64,000 nt of DNA from Rhodobacteraceae bacterium HLUCCA12 (GCA_001314715.1 LJSV01000013.1:1-64000); one strand, 5' to 3'; numbered from the stretch's first letter, positions 35,648 through 43,146 are shown. Notes: generated by a model not told the origin, from the letters alone. Program-made: numbers and translations.

Positions 35648-35911
35648 TCAGTCTTCGTCCGGCGTATCGGCCTGTTCGCCCTCACCACGGGATGTCTCGC
35701 TCTCGTTCATCGGGGTTGCGGGCGAACTTTCGGCATCGTCGAGCCCTTCGACATCGGCACCGTTCTCAGGTGAGCGCGTCTCGGTATCGGCGGTATAGAA
35801 AAGATACCCGATGAAAAGCCCCACGGCGACAAGCAGTGCCAAGGTGATCCCGATCAGGGGCCCGGCATGGTGACGTCTTTGTTTTTTCAGGTTCGTGTTG
35901 GAAGCGGACAT
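35648..35911 (-). CDS. Small single-helix membrane protein, GSR-controlled
   Basis: This 87-residue protein has a basic N-terminus (LKKQRRHH), one membrane helix (AGPLIGITLALLVAVGLFIG) and a very acidic tail rich in Glu, Ser and Thr. The start is preceded by AGGAGGTTCGCC. An EcfG-type promoter lies 92 bp upstream. I do not recognise the family; the promoter ties it to the general stress response. Confidence 0.75.
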   Translation of the reverse strand: MSASNTNLKKQRRHHAGPLIGITLALLVAVGLFIGYLFYTADTETRSPENGADVEGLDDAESSPATPMNESETSRGEGEQADTPDED

Positions 35912-36002
35912 GGCGAACCTCCTTCAGGTGTCTCGGGGGTCTGTCCGTCTGGCGCAAGGTGCGTGCGCACTCTGGCACCAACGGTAGATTCCTTGGTGAA
36001 TC

Positions 36003-36027
36003 AACGCGTGGCAAACCGCATGGTTCC
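36003..36027 (-). promoter_or_regulatory. EcfG-type promoter upstream of small membrane protein
   Basis: Read leftwards, GGAAC (36027-36023), 16 nt, CGTT (36006-36003). It is correctly oriented for the gene starting at 35911. Confidence 0.75.
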
Positions 36028-36086
36028 ATCGCGTGCTCTTGCGGCCGGCGACCATGCCTGGCCCACAAATCCGGTGTCACCCCCGC

Positions 36087-36123
36087 AAAAAGGACGGGGC
36101 CACCCAATGGGATGGGTGGCCCC
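36087..36123 (-). terminator. Terminator of the PRC-barrel gene
   Basis: GGGGCCACCC and GGGTGGCCCC form a 10-bp stem with an 8-nt loop. On the minus strand it is followed by GTCCTTTTT. It lies 28 bp behind the PRC-barrel stop. Confidence 0.8.
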
Positions 36124-36150
36124 TTGGGCAAGATTGGCTTGGGCAGCAGG

Positions 36151-37101
36151 TCAGCCCTCGTATGCCGGCATCTCTTCCAGTTGCTCGCGCGTCATCTGGG
36201 TCATGACACGAACGTCCTCCTCGGTTTCGTGCCATTGCATCTCGATATCGTCCACCGAAAGGGCGACGGTGTGCGAGCCGATCCCCAGAAAACCACCGAC
36301 ATCGACCAGCACATGCGCAAGTTCGTTCTGGTCGTCCAGGATCAGATCGTTGACCTCGCCGATATTCTCGTCGTTGGCGTCATGGACACTGGCGCCGGTC
36401 AAGGTCTCGGCGGTGCGCAAATCGGCCGGAAGCTCGGTGTAGGCATCGCCTTCGCCCTCGTCATCGCCGACCGGATCAGGCTCGTTGGTCATCGAGGTGT
36501 CGTCGTCGCCCGGCGTCGTTTCAGCCGTGTTCGAGGTTTCGTTCTCCATCGGCGCAAAGCCGGCCGACAACGCGTCGGAATCCCATTCGGGCAATTCCTC
36601 CAACTCTTCGCGCGACATGGTTGCAACCACGAAGAAATCCTCGATCCCTTCGCTGTCGGCCTCGTCGGCACCCTCTTCGGCGACAAAGTAGAGCGTCTCG
36701 ATATCGACCATGACGGTGTGCGCCCCGATACCCAGGAAACCGCCCACATCGACCAGAACGCCGCGAATCTCGCCGTCCTGGGTCATGACCACATCATCGA
36801 TGTTGCCGATGTCCTCCCAGGCGTCGCGTTCGTCATTGAACAGATCCGAACTCGTCCACTGCGCGCTGCGCTCTTCCATCGCCTCGCCGTCGTCGCCCAG
36901 TGCGCGCGCGGCGTCACTGTCAAGGTCAAGCGTGTAAAGATTGCGGCCAACAAAGTTCGACGACAGAAATGCCGGAACACGGGTCTCGGCCGAAGTGTCC
37001 CTTTCCGCTTGCGCCTGATCGTCGGATGTCGAACCGGACTGCGCCACCGCACCCATCGAGGTGACGGCGACAAGGGCGGTTGTCAGCAAAAGCGTCTTCA
37101 T
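36151..37101 (-). CDS. Exported double PRC-barrel domain protein
   Basis: This 316-residue protein has a signal peptide (MKTLLLTTALVAVTSMGAVA) and two PRC-barrel domains with the same core (VLVDVGGFLGIGAHTV and VLVDVGGFLGIGSHTV), joined by an acidic linker. Each copy ends with a short MSREELEELPEW or MTREQLEEMPAYEG motif. It is highly acidic. An EcfG promoter with 17-nt spacing lies 54 bp upstream. Such proteins are typical stress-induced envelope proteins in this group; their biochemical role is not established. Confidence 0.88.
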   Translation of the reverse strand: MKTLLLTTALVAVTSMGAVAQSGSTSDDQAQAERDTSAETRVPAFLSSNFVGRNLYTLDLDSDAARALGDDGEAMEERSAQWTSSDLFNDERDAWEDIGNIDDVVMTQDGEIRGVLVDVGGFLGIGAHTVMVDIETLYFVAEEGADEADSEGIEDFFVVATMSREELEELPEWDSDALSAGFAPMENETSNTAETTPGDDDTSMTNEPDPVGDDEGEGDAYTELPADLRTAETLTGASVHDANDENIGEVNDLILDDQNELAHVLVDVGGFLGIGSHTVALSVDDIEMQWHETEEDVRVMTQMTREQLEEMPAYEG

Positions 37102-37154
37102 CGGAAGTCTCCTTTCGTGTTCGCTGCCCGATTGTTCGTCGGGCTCTGCCAATA

Positions 37155-37180
37155 AACGCCCGCGACACCGACTGCGTTCC
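37155..37180 (-). promoter_or_regulatory. EcfG-type promoter of the PRC-barrel gene
   Basis: Read leftwards, GGAAC (37180-37176), 17 nt, CGTT (37158-37155), ending 54 bp before the start codon. Confidence 0.8.
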
Positions 37181-37235
37181 GCCGCAAGATCTGCGGGTGG
37201 CGGAAATTTTCCTATATGAATCAATCAAATAAAAT

Positions 37236-37266
37236 CCGCCGCAGACACCATTCGGTGCTGCGGCGG
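37236..37266 (-). terminator. Terminator of the YqjD-like/holin-like gene pair
   Basis: CCGCCGCAG and CTGCGGCGG form an outer 9-bp stem, with an inner CACC-ATTC-GGTG. On the minus strand ATTTTATTTG follows. It separates this pair from the PRC-barrel promoter. Confidence 0.75.
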
Positions 37267-37395
37267 CAGTGAGGGACAGGGGCAGATCGTGGCTGCCTGT
37301 GGCGTTCACGACCTGCCGGGACAGATATGGGTTAAACGCCCAAGGGCGCCGTCAGGTTCCATCGCAGGGCGATTGACCAATTCGCGCACCGTCAT

Positions 37396-37767
37396 TCAGC
37401 GCCGGCGGTTTCGGATCTGCGCCGCTACGGCAAGACCGAACAGAAACGCCTCGGCCACGGGCGGGAAAGCGCCGTTGGGCTGGTATAGCTGCCCTGCACG
37501 CGCCCGCGCACGCAGGCGCTTTTCCGGACCGGCAAGACGTGGCTGCCGCGGGGCAATGGCAATCACGATCAGCCCCAGACCAAGCATCAGACCCGCGACG
37601 GCAATCGTGGCTGCGAAGACGTCAAACACTTGTTCCAGCACGATCCAGAGTGCCGCGACCAGAAAGCCCCCGCCCACAAGAACCAGCGCGCCCCCCGCCA
37701 CCAGAAAGGCGGTGCGACGCGCCGTGCCACGCGCGACGTGGCGAACCTCGGCAAGCGGAGGTAGCAT
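37396..37767 (-). CDS. Holin-like membrane protein (DUF1469 family)
   Basis: The 123-residue protein has two hydrophobic hairpin helices (TAFLVAGGALVLVGGGFLVA and TIAVAGLMLGLGLIVIAIAP), typical of the DUF1469 'phage holin' family. In bacteria this family is paired with YqjD-like proteins and is not phage derived. Its start overlaps the stop of the YqjD-like gene by one base (TGATG). It is probably part of a stress-induced membrane-associated pair. Confidence 0.75.
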   Translation of the reverse strand: MLPPLAEVRHVARGTARRTAFLVAGGALVLVGGGFLVAALWIVLEQVFDVFAATIAVAGLMLGLGLIVIAIAPRQPRLAGPEKRLRARARAGQLYQPNGAFPPVAEAFLFGLAVAAQIRNRRR

Positions 37768-38189
37768 CAGCGCCGCCCCAGTGCCAGCCCCGCCAGCAGG
37801 CCCAGGCCTGCGGCTATGCCCAAGGCGGTCGCCGGGCGCTCGGCCGTGAAGCGTTCGGCCTCGGCGTAGGTATCGCCGACATAGTCCGCCGCGACCTCAT
37901 AGCCATGTTCGGCCTTGCGCGCCGCCGTTTGGGCTGCGGCGCGTCCGGCTTCTGCGGCACGCGCGGCGCGTTGCTGGCCGGCATGGGCAACCGAGGCTGC
38001 CAGTTCTTCAAGCTGAAGCCTGAGGGCCGCGACCTGCTCGGCCAGATCCTCGCGCGCCTCGGCGGCCGTGCTTTTCAGATCGGACGCGGCCGCGCCGACG
38101 GTCTTGGCGGCGTCGCCCGCATGTTCGCGCGCTGTTTCGGCAATCTTTTCAACTCGCGCTTCGGTCTTGCGCGCAGCATTGGTCGCCAT
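37767..38189 (-). CDS. YqjD/ElaB-like (DUF883-type) membrane-anchored protein
   Basis: This 140-residue protein is an Ala- and Glu-rich amphipathic helix (about residues 10-110) ending in a C-terminal helix with a GLGLLAGLALGRR tail, the usual end of ribosome- or membrane-associated YqjD-type proteins. The start follows AGGAGACCG. No EcfG promoter is visible directly upstream, although its neighbours have one. Confidence 0.75.
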   Translation of the reverse strand: MATNAARKTEARVEKIAETAREHAGDAAKTVGAAASDLKSTAAEAREDLAEQVAALRLQLEELAASVAHAGQQRAARAAEAGRAAAQTAARKAEHGYEVAADYVGDTYAEAERFTAERPATALGIAAGLGLLAGLALGRR

Positions 38190-38300
38190 GTCGGTCTCCT
38201 TTCGTGTCATAATTCGGGAACGGTCTGCAATTGCCTGAAAGCAGGCAACCGCGCGTCCCACCTTCTGGCGAAACGCGCGAGATCATGGTGCCGACTGATG

Positions 38301-38498
38301 TCAGACTGATTTCGCCCAGTCGTCCACCTGCTTCTCGGCTTCTTCCTTGGCGAGACCGTATTTCTCCTGGATCTTGCCGACCAGCTTGTCGCGGTTTCCT
38401 TCGATCTGGGTCAACTCGTCATCCGTCAGCTTGCCCCATTGCGCCTTCGCCGAGCCGGAAGCCTGTTTCCATTTACCCTTGAGTTGGTCCCAATTCAT
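38301..38498 (-). CDS. CsbD family stress protein
   Basis: This 65-residue protein is the complete CsbD domain (MNWDQLKGKWKQASG and IEGNRDKLVGKIQEKYG), a small stress-induced protein of unknown biochemical role. The start follows GGAGAATGCC. An EcfG-type promoter with a 17-nt spacer lies 39 bp upstream, matching the sigma-controlled expression of CsbD proteins in other bacteria. Confidence 0.92.
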   Translation of the reverse strand: MNWDQLKGKWKQASGSAKAQWGKLTDDELTQIEGNRDKLVGKIQEKYGLAKEEAEKQVDDWAKSV

Positions 38499-38536
38499 GG
38501 CATTCTCCTTTGCGGTTGCGTTGAACTCTTTCTTCA

Positions 38537-38562
38537 AACGCGAATGGTGTATCCCCGGTTCC
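38537..38562 (-). promoter_or_regulatory. EcfG-type promoter of csbD
   Basis: Read leftwards, GGAAC (38562-38558), 17 nt, CGTT (38540-38537), 39 bp from the csbD start. Confidence 0.8.
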
Positions 38563-38640
38563 GTCCGGCTCACCGAAACCGGGTTTCTTGACCACAAGAC
38601 CGCGTGCCGGATCGATCCGGCCGCCGCAAAAGGAGGCATC

Positions 38641-39777
38641 ATGCCAGACCACCCCGCGCCGCCCGCCGAACCACAGCAGGCTCGCCAACCGACAACCCGC
38701 CGGTCCGCGCTGCCGATATCGGTCCAGGTGGTCTGGTGGGTGTTGGCGCTGATTGCTGTTCTGGCCCTGATGTGGCTGCTGTCAGATGTGCTGCTGCCGT
38801 TTCTGGTCGGGGCGGCGATGGCGTATTTCCTGGATCCGGTCGTGCGCAAGCTGCACGGATGGGGGGTTCCGAGGATCATCGCCGCGGGGCTGACGACCGC
38901 GTTGCTTCTGGGGTGGATCGTGCTGTTGATCCTGTTGCTGGTGCCGATGCTGGTGTCGGAAGGCGCACAACTGGTGCGCGAGGTTCCTGATTTGCTTGAA
39001 CGCGCAAAGGGCGGGGCCGAACGGCTGATCGCCAGCCGTGCATCCGAAGATATGAACGAAACCCTTCGCGACCTGATGGGGGACACGGGCGACACCTTGC
39101 GCGACAACGTCCAGACCGTGCTTACGGGGGTGTTCTATGGCGTATCTGGGATTGCGCGGATGGTTCTGTTCTGGGTGGTGATGCCGGTTGTGGCATTCTA
39201 TCTGCTCAACGACTGGCCGCGCCTTGTTCGGACTGTCGACAATCTGCTGCCGCGCGAACATGTCCAGACCCTTCGCCAGCTCGCCCGCCAGATCGACCAG
39301 GCGCTGGCGGGATTCGTGCGCGGCCAGGTGCTGGTCGTCCTGATCCTGGCCGCATATTACGGACTGGCGCTAAGCCTGTCTGGCCTGAACTATGGCCTGT
39401 TGGTCGGGGTCATAGCCGGTCTGGTTTCGTTCGTGCCCTATGTCGGGGCGTTCGTTGGCGGCACGCTGGCCATCGGTCTGGCGCTCTTTCAGTTCTGGGG
39501 CGATCTCTGGGCGATCGCGCTGGTGGCGGGGATCTTTTTCCTTGGCCAGTTCGTCGAGGGCAATGTGCTGGTGCCCAAGCTGGTCGGGGATTCGGTCAAT
39601 CTGCACCCGGTCTGGCTGATCTTTGCGCTGATGGCGCTGGGGTCGCTTTTTGGGCTGGTCGGCGGGATTGCCGCTGTCCCGGTTGCAGCGGCCCTGGGCG
39701 TGCTGATCCGTTTTGCCAAGGACCGCTATTGTCAAAGCGCGCTCTATCGGGGCGAGGTCCATCTCGACCGCGAATAA
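38641..39777 (+). CDS. AI-2E/PerM family transporter
   Basis: The 378-residue integral membrane protein has about eight helices and the AI-2E family end motif (LVGGIAAVPVAAALGVLIRF) together with GLLVGVIAGLVSFVPYVGAF. The start follows AAAAGGAGGC. The family includes autoinducer-2 exporters and Na+/H+ antiporters, so specificity is open. It ends in a strong terminator. Confidence 0.88.
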   Translation: MPDHPAPPAEPQQARQPTTRRSALPISVQVVWWVLALIAVLALMWLLSDVLLPFLVGAAMAYFLDPVVRKLHGWGVPRIIAAGLTTALLLGWIVLLILLLVPMLVSEGAQLVREVPDLLERAKGGAERLIASRASEDMNETLRDLMGDTGDTLRDNVQTVLTGVFYGVSGIARMVLFWVVMPVVAFYLLNDWPRLVRTVDNLLPREHVQTLRQLARQIDQALAGFVRGQVLVVLILAAYYGLALSLSGLNYGLLVGVIAGLVSFVPYVGAFVGGTLAIGLALFQFWGDLWAIALVAGIFFLGQFVEGNVLVPKLVGDSVNLHPVWLIFALMALGSLFGLVGGIAAVPVAAALGVLIRFAKDRYCQSALYRGEVHLDRE

Positions 39778-39811
39778 GCCCCTGCCCGCGCTTCGGCATT
39801 CGCGCAAAGAA

Positions 39812-39843
39812 AACGGCCCGGCGCATCACGCCGGGCCGTTTTT
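39812..39843 (+). terminator. Strong intrinsic terminator after AI-2E gene
   Basis: AACGGCCCGGCG-CATCA-CGCCGGGCCGTT is a perfect 12-bp stem followed by TTT, for a run of five T. Confidence 0.92.
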
Positions 39844-39865
39844 CTGGCTGTTTTTGGGTAAGCGT

Positions 39866-39970
39866 TCAGTCACGGCTGGGTGCCCAACATATCAGGGCAC
39901 CAAGACAGGCCAGAATAAAGAACGACATCGCAAAGCCGATGCCCATCAACAAGAAGAGAAAAGCCGTCAT
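39866..39970 (-). CDS. 34-residue membrane microprotein under EcfG control
   Basis: A short frame after ACGGAGGCGGCC encodes 34 residues that are almost entirely one or two hydrophobic segments (FLFLLMGIGFAMSFFILACL). An EcfG-type promoter with exact spacing lies 62 bp upstream in the right orientation. Together, promoter, ribosome site and composition make it a probable real gene that ordinary gene callers would miss. No homologue is known to me. Confidence 0.65.
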   Translation of the reverse strand: MTAFLFLLMGIGFAMSFFILACLGALICWAPSRD

Positions 39971-40031
39971 GGCCGCCTCCGTTCTCTGGCCGGACGGGCG
40001 TCCGAACCCGGCGATCTGGTTTCACCAATCA

Positions 40032-40056
40032 AACGCCCCGGCCCTTGATCGGTTCC
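40032..40056 (-). promoter_or_regulatory. EcfG-type promoter of the 34-residue microprotein
   Basis: Read leftwards, GGAAC (40056-40052), 16 nt, CGTT (40035-40032). Confidence 0.75.
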
Positions 40057-40171
40057 ATTCCGCCGATGCATGGCGGAAAACCGCGCATCCGCTTTTCATT
40101 CCGCCACAACTTTGCAATCATGTGTTCGGATTGACAGTTTTTGTGTTCGTATTGCTTCTCTTGACCTTTTC

Positions 40172-40196
40172 GGAACCGGTTTCTGGAGTCTCCGTT
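40172..40196 (+). promoter_or_regulatory. EcfG-type sequence match overlapping a start codon
   Basis: GGAAC (40172-40176), 16 nt, CGTT (40193-40196). The last two bases fall in the TTG start of the next gene, so transcripts from here would lack that start. Either the gene starts later or the match is accidental. Confidence 0.4.
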
Positions 40197-40548
40197 GCAA
40201 AACCATTGCCTGATTTTTCTGGAATCACCCCTTGTGGCACAAGATCTGGCGCTGACCATGAAGGATCTGCTCGGATGCGGCCCGATCATTGCCACTTCGC
40301 TGGGTGAGGCAGAGGCGCAAGTCGCGGCGTTGCCCAACGGCGCGCTGATACCATGCGCCTTCGTGCATCTGAGCCCGTCTGCGTTTCGCCCGAGCCGGTT
40401 GCACGATATGCTGCGCACCCATGGCGCCAAGGTGATCCTGGTCGGACACGCCGCTGAACTGGAAGCCGATGCCGGTGACTGGCCGGTTCTCATGCAACCC
40501 TTCTCATCGGCACAGGTCGCCGATCTGATCGGGCGTATCGCGGTTTGA
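40195..40548 (+). CDS. Receiver-like protein without the phospho-acceptor
   Basis: This 117-residue protein begins with TTG, with GGAG 7 bases upstream. It has the alternating pattern of a response-regulator receiver: LIFLESPLVAQDLAL where the acidic pocket would be, FVHLSP where the phospho-Asp strand ends, KVILVGHA and MQPFSSAQVADLI in place of the K-P-F end motif. Asp and Lys at the key positions are missing, so it is at best a degenerate, non-phosphorylated receiver. It lies in the GSR island and could modulate that system. This is a fold guess only. Confidence 0.6.
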   Translation: MQNHCLIFLESPLVAQDLALTMKDLLGCGPIIATSLGEAEAQVAALPNGALIPCAFVHLSPSAFRPSRLHDMLRTHGAKVILVGHAAELEADAGDWPVLMQPFSSAQVADLIGRIAV

Positions 40549-40646
40549 ACACGCGCGACAAGGGCGTGACAGACTTGGCCTGAAGGTTGGACTTGCCTCA
40601 AACCCCGGCGAATCTAAACCGCCACGAACAACGAAGGAGATCATAT

Positions 40647-40832
40647 ATGGACGCACAATACTCCGGCATCCTCGGCCTTATTCACCTCGCGCTCGTGGTC
40701 TGGGCGGCGGTTTCGATCATCGGGTCGAACGCATCGACCGGCGCGAAAGTGCTTTGGATACTGCTGGTTCTGATCTTCCCGATCGTCGGTCTGATCATCT
40801 GGTTTCTGGCCGGGCCACGCAGCGGGGCATGA
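40647..40832 (+). CDS. PLDc_N (cardiolipin synthase N-terminal type) small membrane protein
   Basis: The 61-residue protein has two membrane helices and the end motif IFPIVGLIIWFLAGPR, characteristic of the PLDc_N domain found alone or before cardiolipin synthases. The start follows GAAGGAGATC. No catalytic domain follows, so it is a stand-alone membrane protein. No EcfG site is seen in the 98 bp upstream. Confidence 0.85.
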   Translation: MDAQYSGILGLIHLALVVWAAVSIIGSNASTGAKVLWILLVLIFPIVGLIIWFLAGPRSGA

Positions 40833-40849
40833 GATCATGAAACGCGCAG

Positions 40850-40874
40850 GGAACCGAATGGCGCGTTGCGCGTT
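40850..40874 (+). promoter_or_regulatory. EcfG-type promoter of a candidate small RNA
   Basis: GGAAC (40850-40854), 16 nt, CGTT (40871-40874). No protein gene lies downstream on this strand before the terminator at 40911-40944. Confidence 0.7.
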
Positions 40875-40880
40875 TAGTGG

Positions 40881-40944
40881 ATGATCACATGATCCCTCCC
40901 TCCTTGACTGAATGACCGCCGGTGCTGCCGGCGGTCATTTTTTT
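40881..40944 (+). ncRNA. Candidate general-stress-response small RNA with anti-Shine-Dalgarno motif
   Basis: The inferred transcript, about 64 nt, starts 6-8 nt after the CGTT element and ends at a perfect terminator. It has three parts: a short 5' hairpin (GATC-ACAT-GATC), an unpaired CCCTCCCTCCTT stretch (40894-40905) and a 12-bp terminator hairpin. CCTCCTT equals the anti-Shine-Dalgarno end of 16S rRNA, so the RNA could pair with ribosome-binding sites. C-rich sRNAs of this kind are known from stress responses of related bacteria (CcsR RNAs of Rhodobacter, GsrN of Caulobacter). Only a three-codon frame is present. Confidence 0.6.
40911..40944 (+). terminator. Intrinsic terminator of sRNA / PLDc_N gene
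   Basis: AATGACCGCCGG-TGCTG-CCGGCGGTCATT forms a perfect 12-bp stem, and the T-tract totals seven. It serves the candidate sRNA and probably read-through from the PLDc_N gene. Confidence 0.9.
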
Positions 40945-40949
40945 CGCTC

Positions 40950-41405
40950 TCATGATGGCGGGCAATGCTGGTCCATCAGCGCGATCTGTGCGTCGCGCAT
41001 CGCCCCCAGCGCCGCCTTGCGCTGATCGTCAGCGATGCTGGCGATGGCTATGTCGAAGGCCTCCAGCAGATGCTTTTCGGCCTGCACCAGCGCATCCATC
41101 TGTTCGATGTCGATCCGATCGAACCAGGACCGGACCTCGACCAGGCCACGGTTCACGGTGCCAAAGACCGAACCGTCGCGACCCGGGTCGTGACCTGCGC
41201 GCGCCAGCATGTCACCGGTTGCGTTGGCATGGTCGCGGTGCAGGTCTAGAAACGCACGCACGATTCGCGCGAAATCCGGCTCTGCCTTTTCCAGTGCCTT
41301 GTCAAATCCGGCGACCGTGTCCAGAAGCCGCGTATGCAGTTCCGACAGCGCCTCGGTCGGGGATGGGTCGGCATCCAGGGTTGGATGAAGTGGGTTCGGT
41401 TCCAT
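40950..41405 (-). CDS. PA2169/DUF2383-type four-helix bundle protein
   Basis: The 151-residue protein starts after ACAGGAGGACC and is mainly helical, with LLDTVAGFDKALEKAEPDFA and VQAEKHLLEAFDIAIASIAD. Size and pattern match the ferritin-like DUF2383 (PA2169) family, often stress-induced. It follows the DUF1328 gene in the same direction with an 89-bp gap and could share its EcfG promoter. Confidence 0.7.
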   Translation of the reverse strand: MEPNPLHPTLDADPSPTEALSELHTRLLDTVAGFDKALEKAEPDFARIVRAFLDLHRDHANATGDMLARAGHDPGRDGSVFGTVNRGLVEVRSWFDRIDIEQMDALVQAEKHLLEAFDIAIASIADDQRKAALGAMRDAQIALMDQHCPPS

Positions 41406-41494
41406 TCCGGTCCTCCTGTAATTTCCATATGGGAAACGGCCGCTGCCGCAAGGCAACGGCCGTATCGGCAACGTCACGGTAGAGTGTCGCCGGT

Positions 41495-41668
41495 TCAAAC
41501 GGGCGGATTGCCCCGCACCGCGCGTGCGATCATCGCAACGATGAACAGCACGATGAAGATGAAGAACAGGATCTGCGCGATCGACGACGCCGCCCCGGCG
41601 ATTCCGCCAAAGCCAAGAACACCCGCGATCAGCGCGACGACAAGAAAGGTAAGGGCCCAGCCCAGCAT
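41495..41668 (-). CDS. DUF1328 (UPF0391/YtjA) small membrane protein
   Basis: This 57-residue two-helix protein has the family signature [20 protein letters not shown], then [20 protein letters not shown]. The start follows AAAGGAGTTC. An EcfG-type promoter lies 36 bp upstream. Members are frequent members of stress regulons; no biochemical function is known. Confidence 0.92.
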   Translation of the reverse strand: MLGWALTFLVVALIAGVLGFGGIAGAASSIAQILFFIFIVLFIVAMIARAVRGNPPV

Positions 41669-41703
41669 GATGAACTCCTTTCGTATTGCTCAGTCGAAGT
41701 TCA

Positions 41704-41728
41704 AACGCATGAGCCGTCGATCCGTTCC
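41704..41728 (-). promoter_or_regulatory. EcfG-type promoter of the DUF1328 gene
   Basis: Read leftwards, GGAAC (41728-41724), 16 nt, CGTT (41707-41704), 36 bp before the start codon. Confidence 0.8.
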
Positions 41729-41787
41729 GCCCGGATCGGATTTGTCGCTGGGTCGAGCCGATCTCACCCCTGGTCGCCCGAAGGCGA

Positions 41788-43146
41788 TCAGAGCATTTGC
41801 GCCGGCAGCCACAGCACCAGTTGCGGTATCAGGAAGACCACGGCGACCGCCAGAACCTGCAACAGGACAAACGGGATGACGCCCTTGTATATGTCCATGA
41901 TCGTGACCTCGCGCGGGGCGACCCCCTTGAGATAGAACAGCGAGAACCCGACCGGCGGCGTCAGGAACGACGTTTGCAACGTCACCGCGAACAGCACGAT
42001 GAACCAGATCTGGTCGAACCCCAGCGCCACGACGACCGGCGAGACCAAGGGCAGCATGATCAGCGAGATCTCCAGCCAGTCCAGGAAAAAGCCTGCCAGA
42101 AAGGCGATGAACAGGATCGTGATAACCACGCCGTTGGGGCCAAAGGGCAATCCCTGAAGCGATTGGCTGATGAACTCGTCGCCGCCCAGTTGCCGCATGA
42201 CGACGGCAAACATGGTTGCGCCCATGAAAATGCCGAAGATGAACGCGGTCGTCAGCGTGGTTTTCATCCCGACGTCCTTGAGCACCGCCCAACTCAGCCT
42301 GCCGTTCGCCGCGGCCAGCAGCGTTGCACCGAATGCGCCGACGCCCGAGGCCTCGGTCGGGGTGGCGAAGCCGAAAAAGATCGACCCCAGCACCGCGAAG
42401 ATCAGAAGGATCGGCGGCACGACGGCCAGCAGCGTGTCGAAGATCAGTTTGGCGCTGACCGGGGGCAGGTCGGTAGGAGCCGGAGCAAGCTTTCGAAACA
42501 GCGTCGCGGCGATCATGATGTAAAGAATGTAGAAACCGCCCAGCATCAGGCCGGGGATCAGTGCGCCCATGAACAGGTTGCCCACCGACACCGACATCTG
42601 ATCCGCCATGATGATCAGCATGATCGACGGCGGGATCAGGATGCCCAGCGTGCCGGCCGAGGCCACCACCCCCGACGCGAACCCCTTATTATATCCTTGT
42701 TCCAGCATGATCGGCATGGACAACAGCGCCAGCAGCACCACCGATGCGCCGACAATGCCGGTCGAGGCCGCCAGCAAGATCCCGATCAGAACCACACCCA
42801 GCGCCAGCCCGCCGCGGAAACGGCCGAACAGCTGGATGAAATTGGCCATGAGCTTTTCGGTTACACCTGATCGCTCCAGCATGAGGCCCATGAAGATGAA
42901 CATGGGTAGCGCCACCAGAATCCAGTTCGACATCTGGCCCCAGATGCGCTGCACGATGACGCCGAAGATTCGCGTGTCGGTCAGGAAATAGGTGTCCCAG
43001 AAATAGACTTCGTAGCCATAGATGGCGATGAAACTGAAGGCGATCGACACACCGGCCAGTGCCCAGGCAACCGGGATACCGGTAAAGAGGATCGTGATGA
43101 ACGACAGAAGCATCGCCACCACCAGAATTTCATTGGTTGCCAGCAT
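41788..43146 (-). CDS. dctM: TRAP transporter large permease subunit (DctM), system 3
   Basis: This 452-residue permease of the longer DctM subfamily has NWILVALPMFIFMGLML, STGIVGASVVLLALLSMPIM, LGILIPPSIMLIIMADQ, FFGFATPTEASGVG and FLTPPVGFSLFYLKG. The start at 43146 follows AAGGAAACC. It is third in a leftward dctP-dctQ-dctM operon. Confidence 0.93.
   Translation of the reverse strand: MLATNEILVVAMLLSFITILFTGIPVAWALAGVSIAFSFIAIYGYEVYFWDTYFLTDTRIFGVIVQRIWGQMSNWILVALPMFIFMGLMLERSGVTEKLMANFIQLFGRFRGGLALGVVLIGILLAASTGIVGASVVLLALLSMPIMLEQGYNKGFASGVVASAGTLGILIPPSIMLIIMADQMSVSVGNLFMGALIPGLMLGGFYILYIMIAATLFRKLAPAPTDLPPVSAKLIFDTLLAVVPPILLIFAVLGSIFFGFATPTEASGVGAFGATLLAAANGRLSWAVLKDVGMKTTLTTAFIFGIFMGATMFAVVMRQLGGDEFISQSLQGLPFGPNGVVITILFIAFLAGFFLDWLEISLIMLPLVSPVVVALGFDQIWFIVLFAVTLQTSFLTPPVGFSLFYLKGVAPREVTIMDIYKGVIPFVLLQVLAVAVVFLIPQLVLWLPAQML

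Noticed and set aside
37396-37767. Phage origin suggested by the holin-like name
   Set aside because: DUF1469 proteins are common chromosomal partners of YqjD-like proteins, and no other phage gene is nearby.
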